Shown piece by piece: positions 45,872 to 57,118 of a stretch of DNA of 64,000 bases. Below the pieces are notes generated by a model, which saw only the letters and a list, made by a program, of their open reading frames with translations, searched no databases and was not told the DNA's origin. The translations under genes and the position numbers were made by a program. This DNA is from JASHPR01 sp963739645 (GTDB taxonomy: Bacteria > Actinomycetota > Actinomycetes > Streptosporangiales > Streptosporangiaceae), in the NCBI GenBank assembly GCA_963739645.1, contig CAVUBM010000080.1, positions 1 through 64,000 of the forward strand, in the 5' to 3' direction. Position 1 is the stretch's first letter, and every line of letters begins with the position of its first letter.

Positions 45872-46783
45872 ATGCGCATTGGCACGTCCGCGGCCGACCC
45901 GGCCGGCCTCGACGCCCTCATCCGGCTCCGCGAGGAGCTGCAGCGCGCGGCCGACGACGGCTTTTCTTCGGCCTGGATGTCGAACATCTTCGGCCTGGAC
46001 GCGCTGACCGCGCTGGCGGTCGCCGGCAGCCAGGTGCCCGGGATCGAACTGGGCACGGCGGTGGTGCCGACCTACCCGCGCCATCCGGTGGTCCTCGCCC
46101 AGCAGGCGATGACCGCGGCCACCGCCGTGGGCGGGCGGCTGGCCCTCGGCATCGGCCTGTCCCACAAGATCGTTATCGAGGACATGTACGGCTTCAGCTT
46201 CGACCGGCCCGCCCGCCACATGCGGGAGTACCTCTCTATCCTGCTGCCGCTGCTGGACGGCCAGCCCGCGGACTTCCGGGGCGAGACCATGCGGGCCGGG
46301 GTCGGGCTGACCACACCGCGGCCCGGCCGGGTGCCGGTGCTGCTCGCGGCGCTCGCGCCGCGGATGCTGCAGCTGGCCGGGCAGCGCACCGACGGGACCG
46401 TGCTGTGGATGACCGGCCAGGCCACAGTCAGGGATTACATCGTCCCCGCGATCACCAAGGCCGCGCAGGAGGCTGGGCGGCCGGGTCCGCGCGTGGTCTG
46501 CATCCTGCCGGTCTGTGTCACCGATGATCCGGACGGCGCCCGCGCCCGCGCGGCCCGGGTCTTCGCGATCTACGGGCAGCTGCCGTCCTATCGCGCGATG
46601 CTCGACCGCGAGGGGGCGGAAGGACCTGGCGACGTCGCGATCGTGGGGACGGAGGATGCGGTCGCCGCGCAGATCAGGGCGCTGGAAGAGGCCGGGGTGA
46701 CCGACTTCGTGGCCGGAGAGTACTCGCGCGCCGAGGACGAGAAGCGGCGGACCCGCGCGCTGCTCAAGACCTTCAGCGGCTGA
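45872..46783 (+). CDS. F420-dependent LLM-class oxidoreductase (TIGR03564-like)
   Basis: This 303-residue protein is a luciferase-like TIM barrel that probably uses F420. It reads MRIGTSAADPAGLDALIRLR, AADDGFSSAWMSNIFGLDAL, IELGTAVVPTYPRHPVVLAQ, GRLALGIGLSHKIVIEDMYG, HMREYLSILLPLLDGQPADF and VPVLLAALAPRMLQLAGQRT. The GLSHK segment replaces the GxS/GxG binding loop typical of TIGR03564. The C-terminus is ALEEAGVTDFVAGEYSRAED. The substrate is unknown. Its stop directly abuts the stop of the convergent JetD-like gene. The frame is intact. Confidence 0.83.
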   Translation: MRIGTSAADPAGLDALIRLREELQRAADDGFSSAWMSNIFGLDALTALAVAGSQVPGIELGTAVVPTYPRHPVVLAQQAMTAATAVGGRLALGIGLSHKIVIEDMYGFSFDRPARHMREYLSILLPLLDGQPADFRGETMRAGVGLTTPRPGRVPVLLAALAPRMLQLAGQRTDGTVLWMTGQATVRDYIVPAITKAAQEAGRPGPRVVCILPVCVTDDPDGARARAARVFAIYGQLPSYRAMLDREGAEGPGDVAIVGTEDAVAAQIRALEEAGVTDFVAGEYSRAEDEKRRTRALLKTFSG

Positions 46784-48046
46784 CTAGAGCAGGCCCGGCC
46801 GGTCGGCGAGGTCGGCGAGCAGCGCCGGCAGCAGCCGGTCCTCGGTGACGGCCTTGCCGCTCGCCTGCATCCGGCTGGCCAGCCGGGTGTCCCACGGGCT
46901 CTCCGCCGATGGGCCCTTGAGCGGCTCGGAGCTGGCGGCCAGCCCGGCCCGGTAGTCGTCCGCTCCCATCAGCCAGGGAGCCGCGCCCAGCCGCCGGATC
47001 GCCGCCGCCGTCGACCGCAGCCCGGGCCAGTCGAAGTCGCTGTGCCAGTGGATCCGGGTTCCGGTGGCCACCGCGGCCCGCAGCAGGCGGTAGCACGCCA
47101 CCGACGGCTCGCCCTCGGTGCAGACCAGCGGCGCGCTGTCGGCACCCAGCTGGGCGGCGGCCGCACGCAGCACCGCCGGGTTCTCGCAGACGCGCAGGTC
47201 AATGGCCAGGGGCATGATCGGCATGACGGTCAGCTGGTGCAGGGTGACCCGGAACGGCTCCCCCGCCTCGGCCGCTTCGGTCAGCCAGCTGCCCAGCGCC
47301 GCCCCGGCCGCCCGGACGTTGAGCACGAGCACCTGGCTGGCCAGGTCGTCGCCGACCGCCCCGGCCGCGGTCCACAGGGCGCGTTCGGCCTCCGGGTCGG
47401 CCGGCACCGGCACGTCCTCGCGGAGCGCGAGCGCCCGCAGCACCAGCCCGGCCAGCGGCGTCGCGGCCAGGGCGCTGGTGTCGCCGGTGACCGCCTCGGC
47501 CAGGGCGGGCAGCAGCACCGCGGGCTCGTCAGGCCCGGCCGGAAGCCGTTCCAGCACGGCTGTGGCCTGGGCCACCAGCTGTCCCTGCCCCTGGCGGACC
47601 AGCCGGGTCAGGGTGCCGTCCCGGCTGATCTCGTCCAGCCAGGTCACGTGCCAGGCCCGGGTGGCGAGCTGGCTGCGCCGGGCCGCATCGAGCACGTCCT
47701 GGAACCGCCGGACCTCCGTGGCCCGCTCCGCCGCCCGGTCCCGGACCGGGCCGGACACCGTCTCGACCGCCGCGCGCAGCCCGGTCTCGATCCCGGCCCG
47801 GCGCAACGCGGCGTCCACCTCGGGCAGCGGGATGCTGAGCGAGGTGCCGCGCCCGGCGGCGCGGCCGAGCAGGCGGGCGGCGGCGCGGCGCTGCTCGGCG
47901 GTGGCTCCCACCAGCGTGACGGTGCCGTCGACGGGCTCCCCGCGCTCCAGGCGGATCCGGATCCGGTCCACGAGCCAGCCCAGCTCCGGCGCGCCCAGCA
48001 GCAGCTGCAGCTGCTCCGGACTGGTGACCCCGGAGTCACTCACCAC
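46784..48046 (-). CDS. Orphan TIGR02679/DUF3323-DUF2399 Toprim protein (Wadjet JetD-like)
   Basis: The GTG at 48,046 (or 48,043) gives about 420 residues; 32 in-frame residues upstream are basic and unsupported. The N-terminal DUF3323-like part reads LLGAPELGWLVDRIRIRLER, VDGTVTLVGATAEQRRAAAR and RGTSLSIPLPEVDAALRRAG. The middle is helical. The C-terminal DUF2399 Toprim-like fold has the acidic positions VCENPAVLRAAA and HWHSDFDWPGLRSTAAAIRR, followed by PWLMGADDYRAGL. In Wadjet plasmid-defence systems the JetD subunit of this family cleaves DNA, working with JetA, JetB and the SMC-like JetC. None of these partners is adjacent; the neighbours are an F420 oxidoreductase and a DedA protein. Activity alone is unproven. 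Confidence 0.8.
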   Translation of the reverse strand: MVSDSGVTSPEQLQLLLGAPELGWLVDRIRIRLERGEPVDGTVTLVGATAEQRRAAARLLGRAAGRGTSLSIPLPEVDAALRRAGIETGLRAAVETVSGPVRDRAAERATEVRRFQDVLDAARRSQLATRAWHVTWLDEISRDGTLTRLVRQGQGQLVAQATAVLERLPAGPDEPAVLLPALAEAVTGDTSALAATPLAGLVLRALALREDVPVPADPEAERALWTAAGAVGDDLASQVLVLNVRAAGAALGSWLTEAAEAGEPFRVTLHQLTVMPIMPLAIDLRVCENPAVLRAAAAQLGADSAPLVCTEGEPSVACYRLLRAAVATGTRIHWHSDFDWPGLRSTAAAIRRLGAAPWLMGADDYRAGLAASSEPLKGPSAESPWDTRLASRMQASGKAVTEDRLLPALLADLADRPGLL

Positions 48047-48347
48047 GGGCCCACCCCGGCGGTCTCGGACCCGCTCGCGGCGGTGCGATAACGAAACCGG
48101 CCTAACATGGCGATACCGGGCACGGTAAAGCAGAACCCCCATCCTGCTCGCTGGCCATCACCACACCCGGGCGGACGCGGTCAGCCGGGCCGAGAAACGT
48201 GGCCCTGCCTTCATCATCGACCCCGGCGGACGCCCCTTCAAGCAGCAACTTCCCCCGCTGCTGGCCCCGGGCCAGAGACATCACGACTCCGGCAGCAGTA
48301 TGCCGGAGCCAGCGGGCGCCGGGGCCTGGCCACGCCGCGAGTCCCGG
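48047..48347. other. 300-bp stretch without a supported gene
   Basis: This lies between the JetD-like start and the DedA stop, both on the minus strand. Reading frames are short and without motif. It should contain the promoter of the JetD-like gene. I see no palindrome or T-tract. Confidence 0.35.
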
Positions 48348-49208
48348 CTAGGGCACGGGCTCGGCGGCGTCGTCGCTGTCCAGCGCGCCGACGCCGGGGA
48401 CCGCCTCCAGGGCGGCCCGCACCACGGCCAGGCGGACCCGCCGGGCCCGCATGATCTGCCAGGCGTGTGGCACCGCGACCGCGACCAGCGCCGCGATGAT
48501 GGCGAGCAGCGCGTAATGCGAGACGAGGTTGGCCGCGTGCACCCCGGCCGGGCCCAGCTCGTACCCCAGCCCGGCGAGCAGGGCGGCCCAGGCGGCGGAG
48601 CCGATCAGGTCGAACACCAGGAACGGGACAAGTCCCAGCCCGACCCAGCCCGCTGCCGCGTAGACCAAGGGCGCGGGGACGCCGGGCAGGATACCGGTCA
48701 GCAGCACCGCAAGCCCGGCAAATCGCGACCCGCGCTGCTCGGCCATGCGGGCCAGGGCGGCCGCGCGGCCGTGGCGGGCGCCGAGCCACTGCACGGCGCC
48801 GTGCCCCCATAGTCGTCCGGCCCACCAGAACAGCAGGTCGAACTTCATGAGGCCGACCAGCGCCGCGGCGACCACCACGGTCATCTGCAGCTTGCTGTCG
48901 ACATCGGAGAACGCACCCGCGGCCACGATCGACGGGGTCGAGCCGGAGAGCACCTCGAGCAGCACCGGGTGGGTAGAGATGAGCGACGGCGTCAGCGGGA
49001 TCATCGCGAGGCCGTAGAGACTGCTCAGCACCAGCCCGGCCAGGCAGGCGATGTCGCGGACCCGCGCCCGGCCGGTCCACGGCCGCCACCGCCGCGCGGG
49101 AACCGTCGGGGCCGGCGCAGCAGCGGCCGGATCCGGCGGGGCGTCGCCGGGCAGGCCGCGGCCCGGCCCGGGAAGTCCCGGTGGCTCGCCGGCCAGCGGT
49201 TCGCTCAT
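48348..49208 (-). CDS. DedA/VTT-domain membrane protein
   Basis: The MSEPLAG start gives 286 residues with a Pro-rich cytoplasmic N-terminus of about 50. Hydrophobic helices follow: IACLAGLVLSSLYGLAMIPL, MTVVVAAALVGLMKFDLLFW, FAGLAVLLTGILPGVPAPLV, YAAAGWVGLGLVPFLVFDLI and LLAIIAALVAVAVPHAWQIM. The GILPGVPAPLVYAAAGW segment with its re-entrant Gly/Pro pattern is the VTT (DedA) signature; such proteins move lipid carriers or phospholipids across the membrane. The C-terminus is acidic. The frame is intact. The substrate is not evident. Confidence 0.7.
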   Translation of the reverse strand: MSEPLAGEPPGLPGPGRGLPGDAPPDPAAAAPAPTVPARRWRPWTGRARVRDIACLAGLVLSSLYGLAMIPLTPSLISTHPVLLEVLSGSTPSIVAAGAFSDVDSKLQMTVVVAAALVGLMKFDLLFWWAGRLWGHGAVQWLGARHGRAAALARMAEQRGSRFAGLAVLLTGILPGVPAPLVYAAAGWVGLGLVPFLVFDLIGSAAWAALLAGLGYELGPAGVHAANLVSHYALLAIIAALVAVAVPHAWQIMRARRVRLAVVRAALEAVPGVGALDSDDAAEPVP

Positions 49209-49291
49209 CCAGTCCCCTTTCTGCACTTCAGTGTGGGTGCTCGGGGCCCTGGCCGCAACGCGAAGCGCTGGCCTGATGATGCCCGGCCTGC

Positions 49292-49846
49292 TCAGGCCCT
49301 ATGCCGGTAGAGGTCGCGCAGCACGGCGATCTCCGCGCCGTGGTGGATGGCCTCTCGGTTGATGTGCAGCACCAGTTCCGCCATCGGGTGCTCCGCATAC
49401 GGTCCCTCGGCCGGGCCGCACGGCCGGGCCAGGCCTTCATCACCGAGGCCGCGCGCGCCCTTGATCCAGCCCGCGTACGCGTCGTCGAGCTGAGCCAGCG
49501 CCTGTGCGGCGGAGCCTGCGAACGCGAAGGTCTGGTAGTCCACGGGCGGGCCCCCGAAGTGCCCGGCGTTGCGCATGCCGAACACGCCCACGATGATGTG
49601 CGCGAGCCGCCAGGCGATGGTCGTCACGGGCGGCGGGTCCGGCTCAGGGAACGCGAAGTCGGCCGTGTAGTCACCCGAACCCGGCGCGGCCGCGTTGCTT
49701 TCCCCGCGCGGGCGGATGCTCCAGCAGCCTGCGACCGGCTCCCAGAAGTACTCCTCGTCGGTCAGCCCGTCCATCCGGGGGCGCAGCTGGGTCCGCCAGT
49801 GCAAGTCGAGCTGATCGGTCAGCAGGGTGTTCCAGTCGATGTCCAT
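49292..49846 (-). CDS. DinB family protein
   Basis: The 184-residue protein has the DinB four-helix bundle: WNTLLTDQLDLHWRTQLRPR, GLTDEEYFWEPVAGCWSIRP, TIAWRLAHIIVGVFGMRNAG and HPMAELVLHINREAIHHGAE. Three histidines (in WRLAHI, LVLHINREA and IHHGAE) occupy the usual metal-binding positions. In actinomycetes some members are mycothiol- or bacillithiol-dependent S-transferases; the substrate here is unknown. It lies between fprA and the dedA gene on the same strand. The frame is intact. Confidence 0.83.
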   Translation of the reverse strand: MDIDWNTLLTDQLDLHWRTQLRPRMDGLTDEEYFWEPVAGCWSIRPRGESNAAAPGSGDYTADFAFPEPDPPPVTTIAWRLAHIIVGVFGMRNAGHFGGPPVDYQTFAFAGSAAQALAQLDDAYAGWIKGARGLGDEGLARPCGPAEGPYAEHPMAELVLHINREAIHHGAEIAVLRDLYRHRA

Positions 49847-49907
49847 GAGCCAACGCTAGGCCGTGCCTGCCCGGCGGGCAGACACGGCCAGGCGCAGCGG
49901 ACCGCGG

Positions 49908-51416
<1,509 letters not shown>

Positions 51417-51500
51417 AACGTGCGTATCTACCATGCGGTGTGGGGGCCTGCCACCAGATCGGGCCGAGCGCCAGGCCCGCTCAACCCTTGGGGGGGTAGC

Positions 51501-52973
<1,473 letters not shown>

Positions 52974-52989
52974 AACGTGCGTATCTGTA

Positions 52990-54912
52990 TCACGCAGTGT
53001 GATCGTGCGCAAGCTCCGGGGTACGGCGCGCCACGGCCTCGGTGATGGCCCGCGCCAGATGCTGCGGCGCCAGGCCCAGGTCGTCCAGGATCTGGCCCCG
53101 CTCGCCCTGCTCCAGGAACCGCTGCGGCAGGCCGAACGTCCGCGCCGGGGTATCCACCTCGTGGTCCCGCAGCATCCGGCATAGGGCGTCGCCGAACCCG
53201 CCCGCGCGGCCGTTGTCCTCGACCGTCACCACGAGCCGGTGCCCGCGCGCCGCGTCCACCAGGGCCTCGTCCAGCGGCTTGACCCAGCGCGGGTCGACGA
53301 CCGTGACGCCGATGCCGTGGTCGGCGAGGCGTTCCGCGGCCTGGACGCAGACCACCGCCATGGTCCCGGCCCCGACCAGCAGCACGTCCTGGGCGGCACC
53401 CGCGGCCGGCCGGGCCAGCACGTCCGCACCGCCGAGCTTGGCCACCGCCTCGACCTCGGTGCCGACCGTGGCCCGCGGGTAGCGGAGCACGGTGGGGCCG
53501 TCGCTCACCGCCACCGCCTCGCTGAGCAGCTCGGCCAGGCGGGTGGCATCCCGCGGCACCGCGATCTTCAGACCCGGCACCACCTGCAGGATCGAGCCGT
53601 CCCACATGCCATGGTGGCTGGCCCCGTCCGGCCCGGTCACCCCGGCCCGGTCCAGCGCGACAGTCACCGGCAGCTTGTGCAGGGCCACGTCCATCAGCAA
53701 CTGGTCAAAGGCCCGGTTCAGGAACGTCGCGTAGATGGCGACCACCGGGTGCATGCCGCCCAGGGCCAGGCCCGCGGCGCTGGTCATCGCGTGCTGCTCG
53801 GCGATCCCCACGTCGAAGACCCGCTCCGGGTACGCCCGGGCGAACGCGGCCAGGCCGGTCGGGTGCAGCATCGCCGCGGTGATCGCGACCACGTCCGGGC
53901 GGCGGCCGCCGATCGCGACCAGTTCGTCGCCGAACACGCTGGACCAGGTGCGCGGCGCAATGGCTGGGGTCGGGTCGGCGGGCGCGATGGCAGCCGGCCT
54001 GGCCGGCGGGACTTGGTGCAGGCAGTCCTCGTCGTTCTGCTCGGCCAGCGGGTAGCCGAACCCCTTCTTGGTGATCACGTGCACGAGCACCGCGCCGCCG
54101 AAGTCGCGGGCCCGGCGCAGGGCGTGCTCCACGGCCTGCTCGTCATGGCCGTCGATGGGTCCGAGGTACTTCAGGCCGAGGTCCTCGAACAGCACCTGCG
54201 GCTGCAGCACATCCTTGATGCCCTTCTTGATCCCGTGCAGCGTGTCGTAGATGGGTGGGCCGACGACCGGGGTGTGCGACAGCGTGGTCTTGATGTAGTC
54301 GAGCACGTTCTCGTACCGCTGCGAGATCCGCACCGAGGCCAGGTGGTCGGCCAGGCCGCCGATCGTCGGCTGGTAGGAACGGCCGTTGTCGTTGACCACG
54401 ATGACCACGCGCCGGTCGGGCGCCCCGGCGATGTTGTTCAGCGCTTCCCAGGCCATGCCGCCGGTGAGCGCGCCGTCGCCGATCACGGCGACCACGGAGC
54501 GGTGGGACTCGTCCCGCAGCTGATAGGCCTTGGCCAGGCCATCGGCGTAGCACAGGCCGGTGGACGCGTGCGAGTTCTCGATCACGTCATGCTCGGACTC
54601 GGCCTGGCTTGGGTAGCCCGAGATGCCGCCGACCTGCCGCAGCGTGCCGAATTCGGCCTGCCGGCCGGTGAGCAGCTTGTGCACGTACGCCTGGTGGCCG
54701 ACGTCGAAGAGGATCTTGTCGACCGGCGAGTCGAAGACCCGGTGCAGGGCGATGGTCAGCTCCACCACGCCCAGGTTCGGCCCGAGGTGCCCGCCGTTCC
54801 TGGACACAGTCTGGATCAGCAGGTCGCGGATCTCCCCCGCCAGCCTGGGCAGTTGGTCCGGCCCGAGCTCCTTGAGGTCCGGTGGGCCTGAGATGGTCTC
54901 CAGCAGCGTCAC
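52990..54912 (-). CDS. dxs: 1-deoxy-D-xylulose-5-phosphate synthase
   Basis: Dxs condenses pyruvate and glyceraldehyde 3-phosphate in the first step of the MEP isoprenoid pathway, using thiamine diphosphate. The 640-residue protein has GGHLGPNLGVVELTIALHRV, KILFDVGHQAYVHKLLTGRQ, VVAVIGDGALTGGMAWEALN (the TPP-binding GDGALTGG motif), LKYLGPIDGHDEQAVEHALR and FDVGIAEQHAMTSAAGLALG, with the catalytic Glu in AEQHA. The C-terminal domain ends FGLPQRFLEQGERGQILDDL. The GTG start follows a GGAGGAG site. It begins an operon with the two ferredoxin reductase genes. The frame is intact. Confidence 0.94.
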   Translation of the reverse strand: MTLLETISGPPDLKELGPDQLPRLAGEIRDLLIQTVSRNGGHLGPNLGVVELTIALHRVFDSPVDKILFDVGHQAYVHKLLTGRQAEFGTLRQVGGISGYPSQAESEHDVIENSHASTGLCYADGLAKAYQLRDESHRSVVAVIGDGALTGGMAWEALNNIAGAPDRRVVIVVNDNGRSYQPTIGGLADHLASVRISQRYENVLDYIKTTLSHTPVVGPPIYDTLHGIKKGIKDVLQPQVLFEDLGLKYLGPIDGHDEQAVEHALRRARDFGGAVLVHVITKKGFGYPLAEQNDEDCLHQVPPARPAAIAPADPTPAIAPRTWSSVFGDELVAIGGRRPDVVAITAAMLHPTGLAAFARAYPERVFDVGIAEQHAMTSAAGLALGGMHPVVAIYATFLNRAFDQLLMDVALHKLPVTVALDRAGVTGPDGASHHGMWDGSILQVVPGLKIAVPRDATRLAELLSEAVAVSDGPTVLRYPRATVGTEVEAVAKLGGADVLARPAAGAAQDVLLVGAGTMAVVCVQAAERLADHGIGVTVVDPRWVKPLDEALVDAARGHRLVVTVEDNGRAGGFGDALCRMLRDHEVDTPARTFGLPQRFLEQGERGQILDDLGLAPQHLARAITEAVARRTPELAHDHTA

Positions 54913-55004
54913 TTGGTCCGCTCCTCCGGGGTCGTCGGCCCACGGTCAGCCGGGCACACCGTCCTGCAGCGCAGGCAGCGGGTCTGTCCCGCAATCCACC
55001 GAGT

Positions 55005-55510
55005 CTAATTCGGGCGTTGCAGCGGGTGAACCGCGCGTCGCCGATGACACGCCGGCGGCCGGGCAGGCAGGCCGCGGTGCGGCGGGCCGGCCTCGCCGGG
55101 CAACAGCCTGGCCACCCCGGCGGCCACCACCGGGGTGAGCTCCCAGAGGCCGGGGTGGCTCAGGGCGATGACCGGCCACTTCAGCGGCCAGGGGTCCGCC
55201 ACCCGCCAGTGATACTGGCCCGTGCTGGCCCACTGACCGCAGCGGCACGGCCGGCCCGACGCGGCCGCCGTGCAGACGCCGACCAGGCTGACCACGGCGA
55301 CAATGCCGCCGGTCGATGCGGCCGGATCGGCCGAGTTCCAGTCGGCGACCGGGCCCGTGGGCTCGGATCGCGGGCCCCGGGATCGCCACGGGCCGAGGCG
55401 TAGATGGCGACCGCCCCGCGGTAGCCGGTGTTCGCGACGCGGTTCAGGATCCCGGTGTGCCCGCGCGCGATCGCCCACGCCCAGGGCTGCCGCACGCTGA
55501 GGGCCTGCAC
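55005..55510 (-). CDS. ASCH-domain protein, frameshifted
   Basis: A GGGAGG site six bases upstream of GTG (55,508-55,510) decides the start. The N-terminus VQALSVRQPWAWAIARGHTG is the typical opening of an ASCH fold, a PUA-like beta-barrel that binds RNA. It continues ILNRVANTGYRGAVAIYASA. An indel near 55,370 leads to GGIVAVVSLVGVCTAAASGR, CGQWASTGQYHWRVADPWPL and KWPVIALSHPGLWELTPVVA, the usual ASCH strands and C-terminal Pro/Trp region. The RNA target is unknown. It lies between dxs and cynX on the same strand. Confidence 0.72.
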
Positions 55511-55670
55511 CAGTCGCCTCCCACCTGATGACGTAGGGCACGTTTTGGCGCACACGTTGCTAAAGACGTGATGCTGAACACACGTCAGAAACGCGAGCAG
55601 GGTTCACAACGGCTCGGAAAATGTCTCCCGGTGTGACCCGGGCCGCCGGACAAGGTGGCCGGGCACCGGG

Positions 55671-57096
55671 TCAGGCCGGCCGGGCTAACCCGGGCAGGGT
55701 CCGGGCCCGGCCGGCCAGCACACCGGCCGAGAGCTGCACCACGGTCGCGCCCAGCAGTGCCATCACCGGGACATCCCAGCCACCGGTCACCCCGTGCAGG
55801 ACCCCGATCGCGAGCGGGCCGCCCGTGGCGATCAGGTAGCCGACGCTCTGGGCAAACCCCGACAGGGAGGCTGACGCGACCGGATCGGGCGCCCGGGCCA
55901 CGGTGAAGAAGATGGCCAGGCCGAGCGAGGCGCCCTGCCCGAGGCCGAGCAGCAGGGTCCAGACGAAGGCGGTGCCGACCGGGGCGAGCAGTGCCCCGGT
56001 CAGGCCCACGGCGCTGGCCAGCGCCGCCGCGACGACCAGCACGCGCTGGTCGCGGGCGCGATGCGCGAGCACGGGCATGAGCATGGCGGTGACCGCGTTG
56101 CCGAGGTTCATTAGCGCGAGCAGGTCGCCCGCGTGCTCAGGGCTCACGCCGCGGTCGCGGAAGAGCGTGGGCAGCCAGGACAGCGCCGCGTAATAGGTAA
56201 GGCTCTGTAGCCCCATGAACGCCGCGACCTGCCAGGCCAGCAGGTGCCGGTTCACGGGGGTCCGGCGGCTGACCCGGTGGCGGCCGGCTGTCGCGTTATC
56301 TGGCCCGGCCGGGCCCGGCCCCGCGGTCTGCGGTCCCGTGGTCTCCGGTCCCGTGGTCTCCGGTCCCGTGGTCTCCGGCCCCGCGGTTTCCAGTCCCTCG
56401 GCTTCCAGTCCATCGCTCTCCGGCCCCAGGGGGCCGGGGACCGTCCGGTACCGGACCTGCGGCAGCCACGCCACCGCGGCCGCCAGCGCCGGCAGCGCCC
56501 ACAGGCCGAGGGTGAGCTGGACCGGCCAGCCCGCCACCGCCGCCGTCGAGCCGGCCGCGGCCTGGTACACCGGCACGGCGATCAGCGCCCCCACGACCGC
56601 GCCGCTGGACATCGTCAGCAGGTAGGCACCGATCAGCAGGCCCGCGTGGCCCGGGTGGCGCCGCTTGACCAGGCTGGGCAGCAGGACATTCATCAGCGCG
56701 ATCGCGGCGCCCGCGAGCACCGTGCCGGGGAACAGCAGCACGCTCGGGCACGGCCCCCCGCAGCAGCAGCCCGGCGCCCAGCAGCAGCAGCCCGGCCAGC
56801 AGGACCCGTTCCTCACCGAACCTGCGGCTCAGCGGGGCGCCCAGCCCGGAGAACAGCCCGAAGCAGAGGACCGGGGTCGCCGCGAGCAGGGCGATCGTGC
56901 CCGAGGACAGGTGCAGTGCCGCAGACAGTTCAGGAAAGACCGGCGGCAGCCCGGTGATCGCGGCCCGGAGATTGACCGCAAGCGCCAGCATCCCGGCCAC
57001 CAGGAGCGCCAGACCCGCGGTCCGGTGCGGCCGCCGCCCCGACGCCGCAGCTCCGGGCCGGGCCTCGGCCATGCCGGGCAAGTCTGAATGGCGCAC
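55671..57096 (-). CDS. CynX/NimT family MFS transporter, frameshifted
   Basis: This is a 12-helix major facilitator of the CynX/NimT type (cyanate or nitroimidazole transport family). The N-terminal half reads GLALLVAGMLALAVNLRAAI, TGLPPVFPELSAALHLSSGT, ATPVLCFGLFSGLGAPLSRR and FGEERVLLAGLLLLGAGLLL. An indel near 56,750 shifts to VLLFPGTVLAGAAIALMNVL, LLIGAYLLTMSSGAVVGALI and LTLGLWALPALAAAVAWLPQ. The central loop carries the PETTG repeats encoded at 56,325-56,429. The second half starts LLAWQVAAFMGLQSLTYYAA. The start may be M1 or M9. The substrate is unknown. It diverges from the aromatic-pathway fusion by only 22 nt. Confidence 0.78.
56325..56429. repeat. Seven 15-bp in-frame tandem repeats in the transporter's central loop
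   Basis: The unit GGTCTCCGGTCCCGT (plus strand) repeats seven times with growing divergence towards 56,429. On the coding strand it adds PETTG-like pentapeptides to the cytoplasmic loop between helices 6 and 7. The units keep the reading frame. Confidence 0.8.
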
Positions 57097-57118
57097 CCAA
57101 AGACGCTACCGTTGCCAG

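Noticed and set aside
46784..49208. Complete Wadjet defence system around the JetD-like gene
   Set aside because: The adjacent genes are an F420 oxidoreductase and a DedA protein; no jetA, jetB or SMC-like jetC is present.
53239..54891. 550-codon open frame on the plus strand
   Set aside because: It is the antisense shadow of dxs, His/Arg/Val-rich with no motif.
56325..56429. Possible CRISPR or regulatory repeat array
   Set aside because: The 15-bp units have no spacers and encode an in-frame peptide repeat.
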